DNA from: Maribacter hydrothermalis
GTDB lineage: Bacteria > Bacteroidota > Bacteroidia > Flavobacteriales > Flavobacteriaceae
Assembly: GCF_001913155.1 (NCBI RefSeq)
Contig: NZ_CP018760.1
Location: 3,782,001 to 3,846,000 of the forward strand
Reading direction: 5' to 3'
DNA: 64,000 nt
This document shows, one piece after another, positions 18,117 to 26,746 of the stretch. A program made the translations under genes and the position numbers. The notes below the pieces were generated by a model that ran no database searches, was not told where the DNA came from, and saw only the letters and a list, made by a program, of their open reading frames with translations. Positions within the stretch are counted from its first letter, which is position 1, and the number at the start of each line of letters is the position of its first letter.

Positions 18117-18241
18117 TTTTTTTAAAGATAAATAACTTAGTTAAATTAAAAATGACAGATGAATACACAGTAGGGAATTATTATTAAGCGTAGAATTATG
18201 TTTATTTGAATAACTAGAGGATTATTATTAAAAATTTAAAT

Positions 18242-19423
18242 ATGAATAAGATGAAGAACAATTATCTAAATAGGGTCATCTATTGTTTGATTGGTATTAT
18301 GATGTTTCAATCCAAATACTCTAATGCACAAACAGATGGTATGAATGTAGAACATAACATTGTTTACGGTGAAGATGGGAAGTATGCAGGTTGGCCTGCA
18401 AATCATGGAATTTGGACTTGGGGAGATGAAATTTTAATTGGTTTTGTTCAAGCGGAATACAAAGCAGAGGGTCGAGGACTTCATACCTACGATATCTCTA
18501 CTTCAAGAAATAAATACGCTAGAAGTAAAGATGGTGGAATTACATGGAAAATTACCGATGCTTTTGAAAAAGGTCAAAAAGGATTAGGTTATGACAATTT
18601 TGGAATTGCAGATGACGCAATTGAACCGGTAGCGTTGAACAAGCCAATGCCAGATTTTACTGATGAAAACTTCTTACTAACTTTTTTAAGACATAATAAT
18701 GATGATGGACCTACTCATTTTTACTACTCTACCGATAAAGGGGCATCTTGGGAAGGGGTGTATAAATTTCCTAATATGGAGACGTCAGGTATTGCAAATA
18801 GAACAGATTATATAGTTGATGGTAAGCAATCTTTAAGTGTTTTTGTAACTACGGCAAAATCAAATAAGAAAGAGGGTAGAGTTGCATTGGCAAGAACTGT
18901 AGATGGTGGTGTTTCTTGGAATTTTCAATCATGGATTACGCCAGAACATGGTGGCTTTGATATAATGCCTTCTTCAATTCGACTGTCAGATTCAAAATTA
19001 TTATCTACCATTAGAACAAGAACTAAAGAGGGTGCTGATTATATTTCAAGTTATAAATCTACCGATAATGGTAAAACGTGGAAAAGACTTAAAAACCCAG
19101 CGTCAGATACAGGTAGAGGGGGGTCACCACCAGCCTTGGTAAAATTAAATGATGGGCGATTAGCTTTGGGTTATATTCATCGTAGCGAGTATGGTTCAAG
19201 AGTTCATGTTAGATTTAGTAAAGATGAAGGCGAGAATTGGAGTGATGAAATCACTTTGCGCAGTGGTGATGGCGCAAGTAGAGATGTAGGTTATCCAAAA
19301 ATTACGCAAAGGACCGATGGAAAATTAGTGATGATTTATTATTGGAATAACGCATTACTAAAAAACTCAAAACCTTATAGATATATTGCTGCAACTATTT
19401 TTGATGCGCCAGCAGCTAACTAA
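18242..19423 (+). CDS. Secreted Asp-box beta-propeller enzyme, sialidase-like (first)
   Basis: A 393-aa protein with an N-terminal signal sequence ending near YSNAQ. Five Asp boxes (S/T-x-D-x-G-x-x-W) are visible: SKDGGITW, STDKGASW, TVDGGVSW, STDNGKTW and SKDEGENW. These mark a six-bladed propeller of the sialidase type. Family members hydrolyse terminal ulosonic acids, but related folds also act as rhamnosidases or lyases. The locus lacks genes for N-acetylmannosamine use, so classic sialic acid is unlikely; a terminal 3-deoxy-ulosonic acid such as Kdo is the better guess. Probably periplasmic or surface-bound. Confidence 0.75.
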   Translation: MNKMKNNYLNRVIYCLIGIMMFQSKYSNAQTDGMNVEHNIVYGEDGKYAGWPANHGIWTWGDEILIGFVQAEYKAEGRGLHTYDISTSRNKYARSKDGGITWKITDAFEKGQKGLGYDNFGIADDAIEPVALNKPMPDFTDENFLLTFLRHNNDDGPTHFYYSTDKGASWEGVYKFPNMETSGIANRTDYIVDGKQSLSVFVTTAKSNKKEGRVALARTVDGGVSWNFQSWITPEHGGFDIMPSSIRLSDSKLLSTIRTRTKEGADYISSYKSTDNGKTWKRLKNPASDTGRGGSPPALVKLNDGRLALGYIHRSEYGSRVHVRFSKDEGENWSDEITLRSGDGASRDVGYPKITQRTDGKLVMIYYWNNALLKNSKPYRYIAATIFDAPAAN

Positions 19424-19459
19424 CCAGATTAAATAACAAACAAAACTTAAAAAAGATTT

Positions 19460-20617
19460 ATGAGAAGTTCAATTTACTGTTTAGGAATTTTTTTATTTGT
19501 TCTTACTTCATGTAAGGATAAAGCAGCAACTAATAAATTAGAAAGTGTTAACGAAAACAAAGACCTTTCAGCTAATTTTAATATACCTGCGCTTTCACAG
19601 CCAGGAGAGGGCGCATATATTTCTGGTGAGCTTATATACCCACTAGATGATAAGCCAACCCCTGAATGTCATGCGTCTACTATTGCCGAAACAAAATATG
19701 GTCTTGTCACTGCATTTTTTGCAGGAACGCATGAAAAAAACCCAGATGTGGGTATAAGGGTGTCAAGAATGGTCGATGGCAAATGGACCAGACCGAAAGA
19801 AGTTGTAAATGGTGTTCAAAATGATACACTTCGCTACCCAACTTGGAATCCTGTCCTCTTTCAACCCAAAGAAGGTCCTCTTCTATTATTTTACAAAGTT
19901 GGTCCAGACCCCAGAACGTGGTGGGGAATGTTAATGACATCGAATGACGGAGGAGAAACTTGGTCCAAACCATATAAAATGGGAACAGACAAAAAAATAG
20001 GGCATCTATTGGGGCCAATTAAAAATAAACCGGTGCAGTTAGAAGATGGTACTATAATTAGCCCTACAAGTTTAGAATACGAAATTGAAAACGATGACGT
20101 GGATTGGATGGTATATTTTGAAATGTCGAAGGATAATGGTAAAACTTGGGAAGTTGTTGGACCTATAAACGATGGTAAAGAATTTGATGCAATTCAACCT
20201 AGTGTACTGACTTACCCAGATGGTAGATTACAAGTTTTATGCAGAACGCGCCAAGATGTGATTTCTCAAAGTTGGTCAGAAGATAATGGTAAAACATGGA
20301 GTGAAATGACTGCGACTAATCTTCCAAATCCAAATTCTGGTACAGATGCCGTTACCTTAGAAGATGGTAGACAGTTATTGATATATAATCATACTACTAA
20401 AAAAGGTAAAGAGCCTAACAACAGAAATATGTTGAATCTTGCTATTTCCGAAAATGGCAAAGATTGGACACCTATAATGACATTTGAGACAAAAACAGCA
20501 AAATCTGGCTATTCTTACCCCGCAATTATTCAATCGTCAGATGGTTTAGTTCATATAACTTACACTTACTTAAGGCAATCCGTAAAACATATTGTAGTAG
20601 ACCCTACAAAAATTTAA
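19460..20617 (+). CDS. Asp-box beta-propeller lipoprotein, BNR_2-type glycosidase-like
   Basis: A 385-aa lipoprotein with the lipobox VLTSC. Asp boxes are SNDGGETW, SKDNGKTW and SEDNGKTW. The N-terminal part ECHASTIAETKYGLVTAFFAG and the central WNPVLFQPKEGPLLLFYKVG are typical of the BNR_2 sialidase-like group. It shares the fold but little sequence with the preceding enzyme, so the two probably remove different linkages of the same glycan. The stop is 15 bp before the aldolase gene, in one operon. Confidence 0.75.
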   Translation: MRSSIYCLGIFLFVLTSCKDKAATNKLESVNENKDLSANFNIPALSQPGEGAYISGELIYPLDDKPTPECHASTIAETKYGLVTAFFAGTHEKNPDVGIRVSRMVDGKWTRPKEVVNGVQNDTLRYPTWNPVLFQPKEGPLLLFYKVGPDPRTWWGMLMTSNDGGETWSKPYKMGTDKKIGHLLGPIKNKPVQLEDGTIISPTSLEYEIENDDVDWMVYFEMSKDNGKTWEVVGPINDGKEFDAIQPSVLTYPDGRLQVLCRTRQDVISQSWSEDNGKTWSEMTATNLPNPNSGTDAVTLEDGRQLLIYNHTTKKGKEPNNRNMLNLAISENGKDWTPIMTFETKTAKSGYSYPAIIQSSDGLVHITYTYLRQSVKHIVVDPTKI

Positions 20618-20632
20618 AAGAAATCATATCCA

Positions 20633-21556
20633 ATGTCGCAACAATTTAAAGGTATTATTCCACCAATGATAACGCCCTTACTATCTAATTCTGAATTAGA
20701 TTTTAAAGGAGTAGAAAAAATAGTAAATCATCTAATTGATGGTGGTGTTCATGGCATCTTCGTTCTTGGTACTACGGGAGAATCTGTTAGTTTAAGTTAT
20801 CAAGCTAGACGAGACTTAATAGAACAGACCGCTCTAAATATTAAAAAACGTGTTCCGTTGTTGGTTGGAATTACAGATACCTCAATTGAAGAGAGTCTTA
20901 ATTTGGCAACTTTAGCTCACGAATCCGGTGCTGATGCTGTTGTAGCAACACCTCCATATTATTTTAGCTTAGGTCAAGAAGAACTTTTTGAATACTACTG
21001 GGATTTGGCAGACCGTTTAACACTTCCTTTATTTTTATATAATATGCCATCTATGACAAAAATTTCTATGTCAGTAGAAACGGCCGTTAGATTATCTAAA
21101 CATCCAAATATTATTGGTTTAAAAGATAGTTCTGCAAATACAGTTTACTTTCAAGCTTTGAAATATTCAATAGATAGAGTTGATTTTGCACTTTTCGTGG
21201 GTCCGGAAGAAATTATGGCAGAAACAGTTTTGATGGGTGGCAATGGTGGAGTAACTGGTGGGGCTAATTTATTTCCTAAGCTTTACGTCAAAATGTATGA
21301 AGCGGCAGTTGCACATGATTTTGAAACTATCAAAGTATTGCAAAAACAAATACTCGAAATAGCTACTTTGTTATATACTATTGGAAAATATAACTCAAGT
21401 TATTTAAAAGGGGTAAAGGGAGCGGCCTCATTATTAGGTATCTGTAATAATTATTTGGCATCACCGTTGAAACCATTTTTAGATAAGGAGATGACTCAAA
21501 TTTCAAATAATCTAGAAAAAATTAAAGTTCATTTAAAAGAGTCATCTCTTATTTAA
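20633..21556 (+). CDS. DapA/NanA-family class I aldolase
   Basis: A 307-aa cytoplasmic TIM-barrel aldolase or lyase acting on pyruvate. It has the carboxylate-binding GTTGES, the Tyr of YNMPSMT and the Schiff-base Lys in IIGLKDSS. YNMPSMT differs from the DHDPS and NanA consensus motifs, and a biosynthetic DapA would not sit in a sugar locus. The family includes N-acetylneuraminate lyase and other 2-keto-3-deoxy acid aldolases. With an isomerase and kinase for D-arabinose beside it, cleavage of Kdo to pyruvate and D-arabinose would complete a pathway. This is an inference. Confidence 0.8.
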   Translation: MSQQFKGIIPPMITPLLSNSELDFKGVEKIVNHLIDGGVHGIFVLGTTGESVSLSYQARRDLIEQTALNIKKRVPLLVGITDTSIEESLNLATLAHESGADAVVATPPYYFSLGQEELFEYYWDLADRLTLPLFLYNMPSMTKISMSVETAVRLSKHPNIIGLKDSSANTVYFQALKYSIDRVDFALFVGPEEIMAETVLMGGNGGVTGGANLFPKLYVKMYEAAVAHDFETIKVLQKQILEIATLLYTIGKYNSSYLKGVKGAASLLGICNNYLASPLKPFLDKEMTQISNNLEKIKVHLKESSLI

Positions 21557-21600
21557 AATAACCAATATTACTTTGAGATTTTATTGTTAAATCAACTATC

Positions 21601-23073
21601 ATGAATACCATAGATATTATTGTTTTTTTGGCATATATTATTGGCATAGCTGCGTTTGGGGGTTCTTTCTTTAAAAAGAATAGAACATCGACCTCCTATA
21701 CCGTTGGTAACAAAGATATTCCAGGGTGGGTCGTTACTATGTCAATTTTCGCAACTTTTGTTAGTAGTATCAGTTATTTGGCTTTACCAGGCAGTGCATT
21801 TCTTACTAATTGGAATGCATTTGCTTTTAGCCTTTCTTTACCTATCGCCTCTTTTATTGCAGTTAAATTTTTTGTACCACTATACCGTAAAATAAATAGC
21901 CCGTCTGCATACACTTATATGGAGCAACGTTTTGGTCCATGGGCACGTATTTATGTATCTATGTGTTATTTATTGACACAATTAATGAGAATTGGTACTA
22001 TTCTATATTTATTAGCGCTAACTTTAAATGCAATCGTTGGATGGGATATAACTACCATAATTATTATAACCGGTGTTGTTGTTGCGATATATTCTATGCT
22101 AGGAGGAATTACAGCCGTATTATGGACTGATGCAATTCAAGGTATTATTTTAATTGTAGGCGCAATTGCCTGTGTAGGTTATATTTTGATTAATATGCCG
22201 GATGGTCCGGGGCAGGTTATGGATATTGCATTTTCTAATGATAAGTTCGGTTTAGGAAGTTTTGACTTAGAATTATCTGATTCCACTTTTTGGGTGGTAC
22301 TAATTTATGGAATATTTATTAACCTTCAGAATTATGGTGTAGATCAGAATTATGTACAACGTTATATGGCTTCCAAATCTGAAAAGGCAGCACAACGTTC
22401 AGCATTGATTGGTGGACTTATTTATGTTCCTGTTTCTGCTCTATTTCTTTTCATAGGAACAGCACTATTCGCTTATTATAATGCTGCAGATTCTTTGCCA
22501 TTAGAATTGCAAGATGCAACAAAAAGTGATAGAGTTTTTCCCTATTTTATTGTTAATGCTCTACCGGCAGGGTTGAGCGGTTTATTGGTAGCTTCTATTT
22601 TTGCAGCAGGTATGAGTACTATATCAACAAGTTTTAATAGTTCGGCAACCGTATTTTTGACAGATTATTACAATAAGTATTTCAAGAAAAATGCAACGGA
22701 TAAAGAGGGAATGAAAGTACTTTATATATCCTCTGCGGTAATAAGTATTATTGGAATAACAATAGCAATCGCAATGATCAATGTTAAAAGTGCTTTAGAT
22801 GCTTGGTGGAAATTGGCCTCTATTTTTAGCGGAGGTATGTTGGGCTTATTTCTTTTAGGTATAATGTCTAAAACTAAAAATATTATAGGAGCAATCATAG
22901 GAACGATAGCTGGTATTTTAGTTATTCTATGGTTGAGTCTATCGGACATGTTGTTTGGTGAAGACTCGATAGGAAATTATTTTCATACGTATTTGACTAT
23001 TGTTCTAGGAACCGTTGTAATATTTCTTACGGGCTTTATCATCTCGCTTTTATCAAAGAATAAAACAGATTAG
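21601..23073 (+). CDS. Sodium:solute symporter (SSS family)
   Basis: A 490-aa inner-membrane protein with about 13 transmembrane helices, for example IIVFLAYIIGIAAFGGSFF, MSIFATFVSSISYLALPGSA and IYSMLGGITAVLWTDAIQGI, the last being an SSS signature. GLLVASIFAAGMSTISTSFNS is the conserved helix 8-9 region with Ser residues of the second sodium site. It should import the monosaccharide or ulosonic acid released in the periplasm. Close relatives occur in flavobacterial sialic- and uronic-acid loci. Same operon as the aldolase. Confidence 0.9.
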   Translation: MNTIDIIVFLAYIIGIAAFGGSFFKKNRTSTSYTVGNKDIPGWVVTMSIFATFVSSISYLALPGSAFLTNWNAFAFSLSLPIASFIAVKFFVPLYRKINSPSAYTYMEQRFGPWARIYVSMCYLLTQLMRIGTILYLLALTLNAIVGWDITTIIIITGVVVAIYSMLGGITAVLWTDAIQGIILIVGAIACVGYILINMPDGPGQVMDIAFSNDKFGLGSFDLELSDSTFWVVLIYGIFINLQNYGVDQNYVQRYMASKSEKAAQRSALIGGLIYVPVSALFLFIGTALFAYYNAADSLPLELQDATKSDRVFPYFIVNALPAGLSGLLVASIFAAGMSTISTSFNSSATVFLTDYYNKYFKKNATDKEGMKVLYISSAVISIIGITIAIAMINVKSALDAWWKLASIFSGGMLGLFLLGIMSKTKNIIGAIIGTIAGILVILWLSLSDMLFGEDSIGNYFHTYLTIVLGTVVIFLTGFIISLLSKNKTD

Positions 23074-23084
23074 TCTAACAACAT

Positions 23085-24506
23085 TTGAATTTGAGTTATA
23101 AGCAACCCATACAGCTATTAATTTTGTGCTTCTTATTAGGTAGCTGTCATTCTAATAAAATCTATCAAAAGATGAGTGGGAATAATTTATTTACAAATTT
23201 AAAAGAGATACAACTTACCAATGATTTGAAAGGTCACTTTATACATACCAATGGTTCCTTTTCACCAGATAATAATTGGCTCGTGTATGATACAAGAAAT
23301 GATGATACACATATAGCAAGAACAGGAAGTATAGAAATGATAAATGTCAATACATTAGAAGTTAGACGGTTATATAATACTAAAAATCAAACTAAAAATG
23401 GACCTGGGGTTGGTGCAGTTTCATTTAACCCCAAGAGAAATCAGGTTTTGTTCATTCACGGCCTTCAAGAATGTAATAAAATATCACCTTATTCATTTTC
23501 TAGGAGAACAGGTGTTAGTATTAAAACACATTCACCCCAAGAGCCCATATTTTTGGATGCGAGAGATGTAATGCCACCTTTTACTCAAGGCGCTCTTCGG
23601 GGTGGAACACATGCCCATTCTTGGAGTTCTGACGGAAAATGGGTGTCGTTTACCTATAACGATGATATAATGATGAAGCTATCGTTACAAACCGGTAGTA
23701 AAATAAAGGATTTAAGAATGGTTGGTATAATGGCTCCATTAGGACCGGTTAATGTTGACAATAATTCTTCCAGTGAAAACCTAAATGGTAAAATGTTTAG
23801 TGTTGTAATATCTGAAATATTGGAAAATCCTGAACCCGGCAGTAATCAAATTGACCGAGCCTACGGTGATGGATGGGTCGGTAACAAAGGGTATAGGAAA
23901 TCAAACGGCCAGAAACAAAATAGGGCAGTTGCTTTTTTGGGAGACACAATTGACGAAAAAGGAAATAAATTAACCGAACTCTTTATTGTAGATATTCCTA
24001 ATGACATTTCTAAATCAAATTTAAAAAAACCTCTAGAGGGTACAGAAAAAACTAGACCTAATCCTCCTTTGCATACGGTGCAACGAAGAGTAACATATAC
24101 TAATGAAAGAAAGTATCCTGGGATAATCTCTTTCGGAAACCCTGTTCGTAGTAATCGTGATGGTACTTTGCTTTTTATAATTATGAAAGATGAGAAAGGT
24201 ATTAGTCAAATATATAGTGTTTCTTCTAATGATGGATTAATAGAAAAATTGACAGATAATAATCTATCTATCGATACCTCTTTTGATATTAGTCCTGATG
24301 GAAGATATTTGGTTTATGGAATTAATGAAAATGTTTATATAACTGACATTCTATTAGCAAATACTTTTATTAAATTTTCAAATAATGAACAGGAAAATAA
24401 AAGCCTAAGAGGATTACAATGGTCTAAAGATGGAAAATCAATCGCATATAATCGAAAAGTTTTTCAAAATGGTTTTGACTATTTTCAATTATTCGTTCTA
24501 AAATAA
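23085..24506 (+). CDS. DUF3748/YidR-like beta-propeller lipoprotein
   Basis: A 473-aa lipoprotein read from a TTG start at 23085; the next ATG (23172) would remove the signal peptide and lipobox FLLGSC. The repeated propeller motifs NGSFSPDNNWLVYDTRNDDT, HAHSWSSDGKWVSFTYNDD and DTSFDISPDGRYLVYG are PD40/TolB-like. The overall pattern matches the DUF3748 family typified by E. coli YidR, which is related to oligogalacturonate lyases. Its activity is unknown; a lyase or binding role on the glycan of this locus is plausible. Last gene of the operon. Confidence 0.7.
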   Translation: MNLSYKQPIQLLILCFLLGSCHSNKIYQKMSGNNLFTNLKEIQLTNDLKGHFIHTNGSFSPDNNWLVYDTRNDDTHIARTGSIEMINVNTLEVRRLYNTKNQTKNGPGVGAVSFNPKRNQVLFIHGLQECNKISPYSFSRRTGVSIKTHSPQEPIFLDARDVMPPFTQGALRGGTHAHSWSSDGKWVSFTYNDDIMMKLSLQTGSKIKDLRMVGIMAPLGPVNVDNNSSSENLNGKMFSVVISEILENPEPGSNQIDRAYGDGWVGNKGYRKSNGQKQNRAVAFLGDTIDEKGNKLTELFIVDIPNDISKSNLKKPLEGTEKTRPNPPLHTVQRRVTYTNERKYPGIISFGNPVRSNRDGTLLFIIMKDEKGISQIYSVSSNDGLIEKLTDNNLSIDTSFDISPDGRYLVYGINENVYITDILLANTFIKFSNNEQENKSLRGLQWSKDGKSIAYNRKVFQNGFDYFQLFVLK

Positions 24507-24572
24507 ATTGAATTTTATTAGTGGGTAATTATATGATATTTAAAAATCTTGTTTTAATGCAGTTTGTTAGTT

Positions 24573-24612
24573 AAGAAGGCGCAGATTTACTGCGTCTTCT
24601 TTTTTTTTTTTA
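24573..24612 (+). terminator. Rho-independent terminator of the sugar locus
   Basis: The stem AGAAGGCGCAG/CTGCGTCTTCT with loop ATTTA is followed by a long T run. It lies 67 bp behind the last gene and closes the plus-strand operon. Confidence 0.9.
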
Positions 24613-25149
24613 AATATTGCAATCATTAAATATTTTTTATATTACTAAAAGTATTTTAAAGAAAGTGTTCTAAAAAGTAATTATTTTTTTTCGAATTAGG
24701 GATTATAAACGAGGGCGAAAACAGAGGTTTTTTAAGTTTGGTAGAGGTTGGTACAGGTTAACAAGGGTAGGTAATGGTTAGTAATGGTTTGCAATGTGGT
24801 TCGCTAGGGTAGTAGGTAAGGTAGAATTAGGTTTTCTGGCATGGTTGCCAAAGGTAGGCTAATGAGTTGCTAAACAATTCTAAACTTAAAAATAGTATAA
24901 CCATTTGTTTGTCAGTACTTTATAATCATCTTCTGACAGGTTGCCTATGGTTTGCAGTGCCTACCCTAATTTCTATAAATATGAGCCCTATAAAAATTAT
25001 AGTATAAATATTAAAATTTTGTGTGCCATAAGAATTATTATTCCAATACGGAAATCCGTAATAGATTTCACCATGTTATTCCTATTATTGTTTTGTAATT
25101 AATCCACCTCATTAAAATACAACAAGTGTTATCTAATTGTGTCCTAAGG
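24613..25149. other. Gene-free stretch with G/T-rich short repeats
   Basis: About 540 bp between the sugar locus and the defence block without a credible reading frame. From 24720 to 24860 the plus strand is rich in short units such as GGTTAGTAATGG, GGTAGGTAATGG, GGTTTGCAATG and GGTAGTAGGTAAGG, while A+T-rich sequence lies on both sides. A weaker echo (GGTTGCCTATGGTTTGCAG) appears near 24940. Units are irregular, so it is not a CRISPR or a clean tandem repeat. Meaning unknown. Confidence 0.5.
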
Positions 25150-26727
25150 TTATTTGTTTAACCGAGTAATTGTTTGTTCTGGAATTCTTTCAGTTAATAA
25201 ATAGTAAGGGTTTGAGCAAAAGCTTCGCCATAATTCCAAGGTGTTAATGTATATAGAGTTTAAAACACCTCCAGGTTTTATATCCTCATCATGAAACCTT
25301 ATTAAATGAGCAATTAAACTAAAACAGGCAGTAAATTCCCCGCAAGCTATTAGCGCATCTAGCATACCTTTGGTTTTATCTTCATTACTAAACCAAAGTG
25401 TAGTATCAAACGATGCAGCGTATTTAGAGATTTGCTTAATATATTCAGGAATGTCTTTAGTGATTTTTTGGATTTCATCCCATTCATTTTGATTTTCTGG
25501 TTTTCCCTCTTTATTATCACATCTAAGTAAATAAATCGTTGCCGTTGAAATCTGAGTAGAATATTTACTATATATACTACTATAATTGGACCTTCTGGTA
25601 TTTTTTAAAAAGACTTCACTGGTCATTTTTAAGATTGAATTAATTCTATTGAAAATATAAAACCCAAACTTAAGAGGCAATAATCTAAAATTTTCTTGTA
25701 TACCAGTTTTCTTTTTTATTAGAGAGTTAACATAGAGAAAACTTACCTGAAGGGAAAATGTTAAGGTGGTAAGGATAATAAGAATAGAATAAGCCCAACG
25801 TGACCAATTAAAGAAAATGGAAAGACTAATTAATATTAAACTAACTATAAAAACTATAGGATTAGCTAGAACATTCAAAGACCTAATGATTAGCTTTTTC
25901 TCTGAAAATTTGAATGGTTTTTTATCTTAAGGAGAAGCCACATCTGCAATGAAATATAAGTCATATGTTTTTTTGCCAGAAAGAATACTTGAGATTCCTT
26001 GATTATCGGTTATACCTCCGTCCATTAAACCTATTTCATTCATTTTATCAATACCTATTAATTCTCGCTTGTTTTTTGGGACGAAATCAGATGGAAAACT
26101 AATAGGTTCAAAACCACCAGGGAAAGCTGAAGAAGCTGCTAAAATATCTCCGAGCTTAAATTCTGAAATATGATTATTTAATGAATGCCCAAGCTTTTGG
26201 ACTTTTTTGTTTCCTAATGTGCTGCCACTAGTAATATTTTGAAACTTAAAACCCATTGAGTGCGAAAAGTCAGTAGTATTAAATAAAACTTTATTAAAGC
26301 TAGTTTTACCATTTTTTATAGCTTGGTGTACATCACCTAAAGTCCTATGATAGAATAGCTTATTGTATTCTATGGCAAAAGCATTAATTGGATTTCTCTT
26401 TTTGTGTTCGTTACCTTGTTTTTTCCACTCTCTGGTACTTTTTAGGTGGCTTATTGCATTTTTAGTTAAATCATCTTTCTTAAGCCAATTATAATAGCTT
26501 TTAAAGAATGTTTGAAAGGATTCACCATCGGTTTGCGATTGAGCCCACTTTGCGCCTGTAATAGTTCCTCCAGAGGCTGTGGAAAGAGTTTTTACATTTT
26601 CTAACAGTGAAATTTTCTCTAAAAATGAAAGTATGCCAAGAGAAAAACATGCAGCTCTGTATCCACCACCAGAAAAACAAAGGGCGATTTCTTCAAATCC
26701 TTTAAAATCTTTTATTTCTTCTATCAT
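25150..26727 (-). pseudogene. Patatin-like phospholipase gene interrupted by one in-frame stop
   Basis: Residues 1-266 are a patatin-like lipase domain: oxyanion loop GGGYRAA, nucleophile Ser in TASGGT and catalytic Asp in LMDGGITDNQG. A TAA at 25927-25929 ends this part after ADVASP. The same frame then continues for 258 codons without another stop, with DKKPFKFSEKKL, two membrane helices (FIVSLILISLSIFF, AYSILIILTTLTFSLQV) and a helical C-terminal domain. The second part has only a TTG as possible start. So this was one membrane-anchored lipase of about 525 aa, now split by a nonsense change, or decoded by read-through. It starts 19 bp behind the DUF2779 gene. Confidence 0.75.
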
Positions 26728-26746
26728 TTTAACTTGTATATCTGTG

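Noticed and set aside
18242..20617. Sialic acid utilisation cluster
   Set aside because: Two sialidase-like propellers, a NanA-family aldolase and a symporter fit at first sight. However, no epimerase, N-acetylmannosamine kinase or glucosamine-phosphate deaminase is present, and fucI and the kinase would be unexplained.
25150..25878. An independent membrane-protein gene starting at 25878
   Set aside because: The only start would be a TTG, and the frame continues upstream without interruption to the stop codon of the patatin gene. It is the second half of one split gene.
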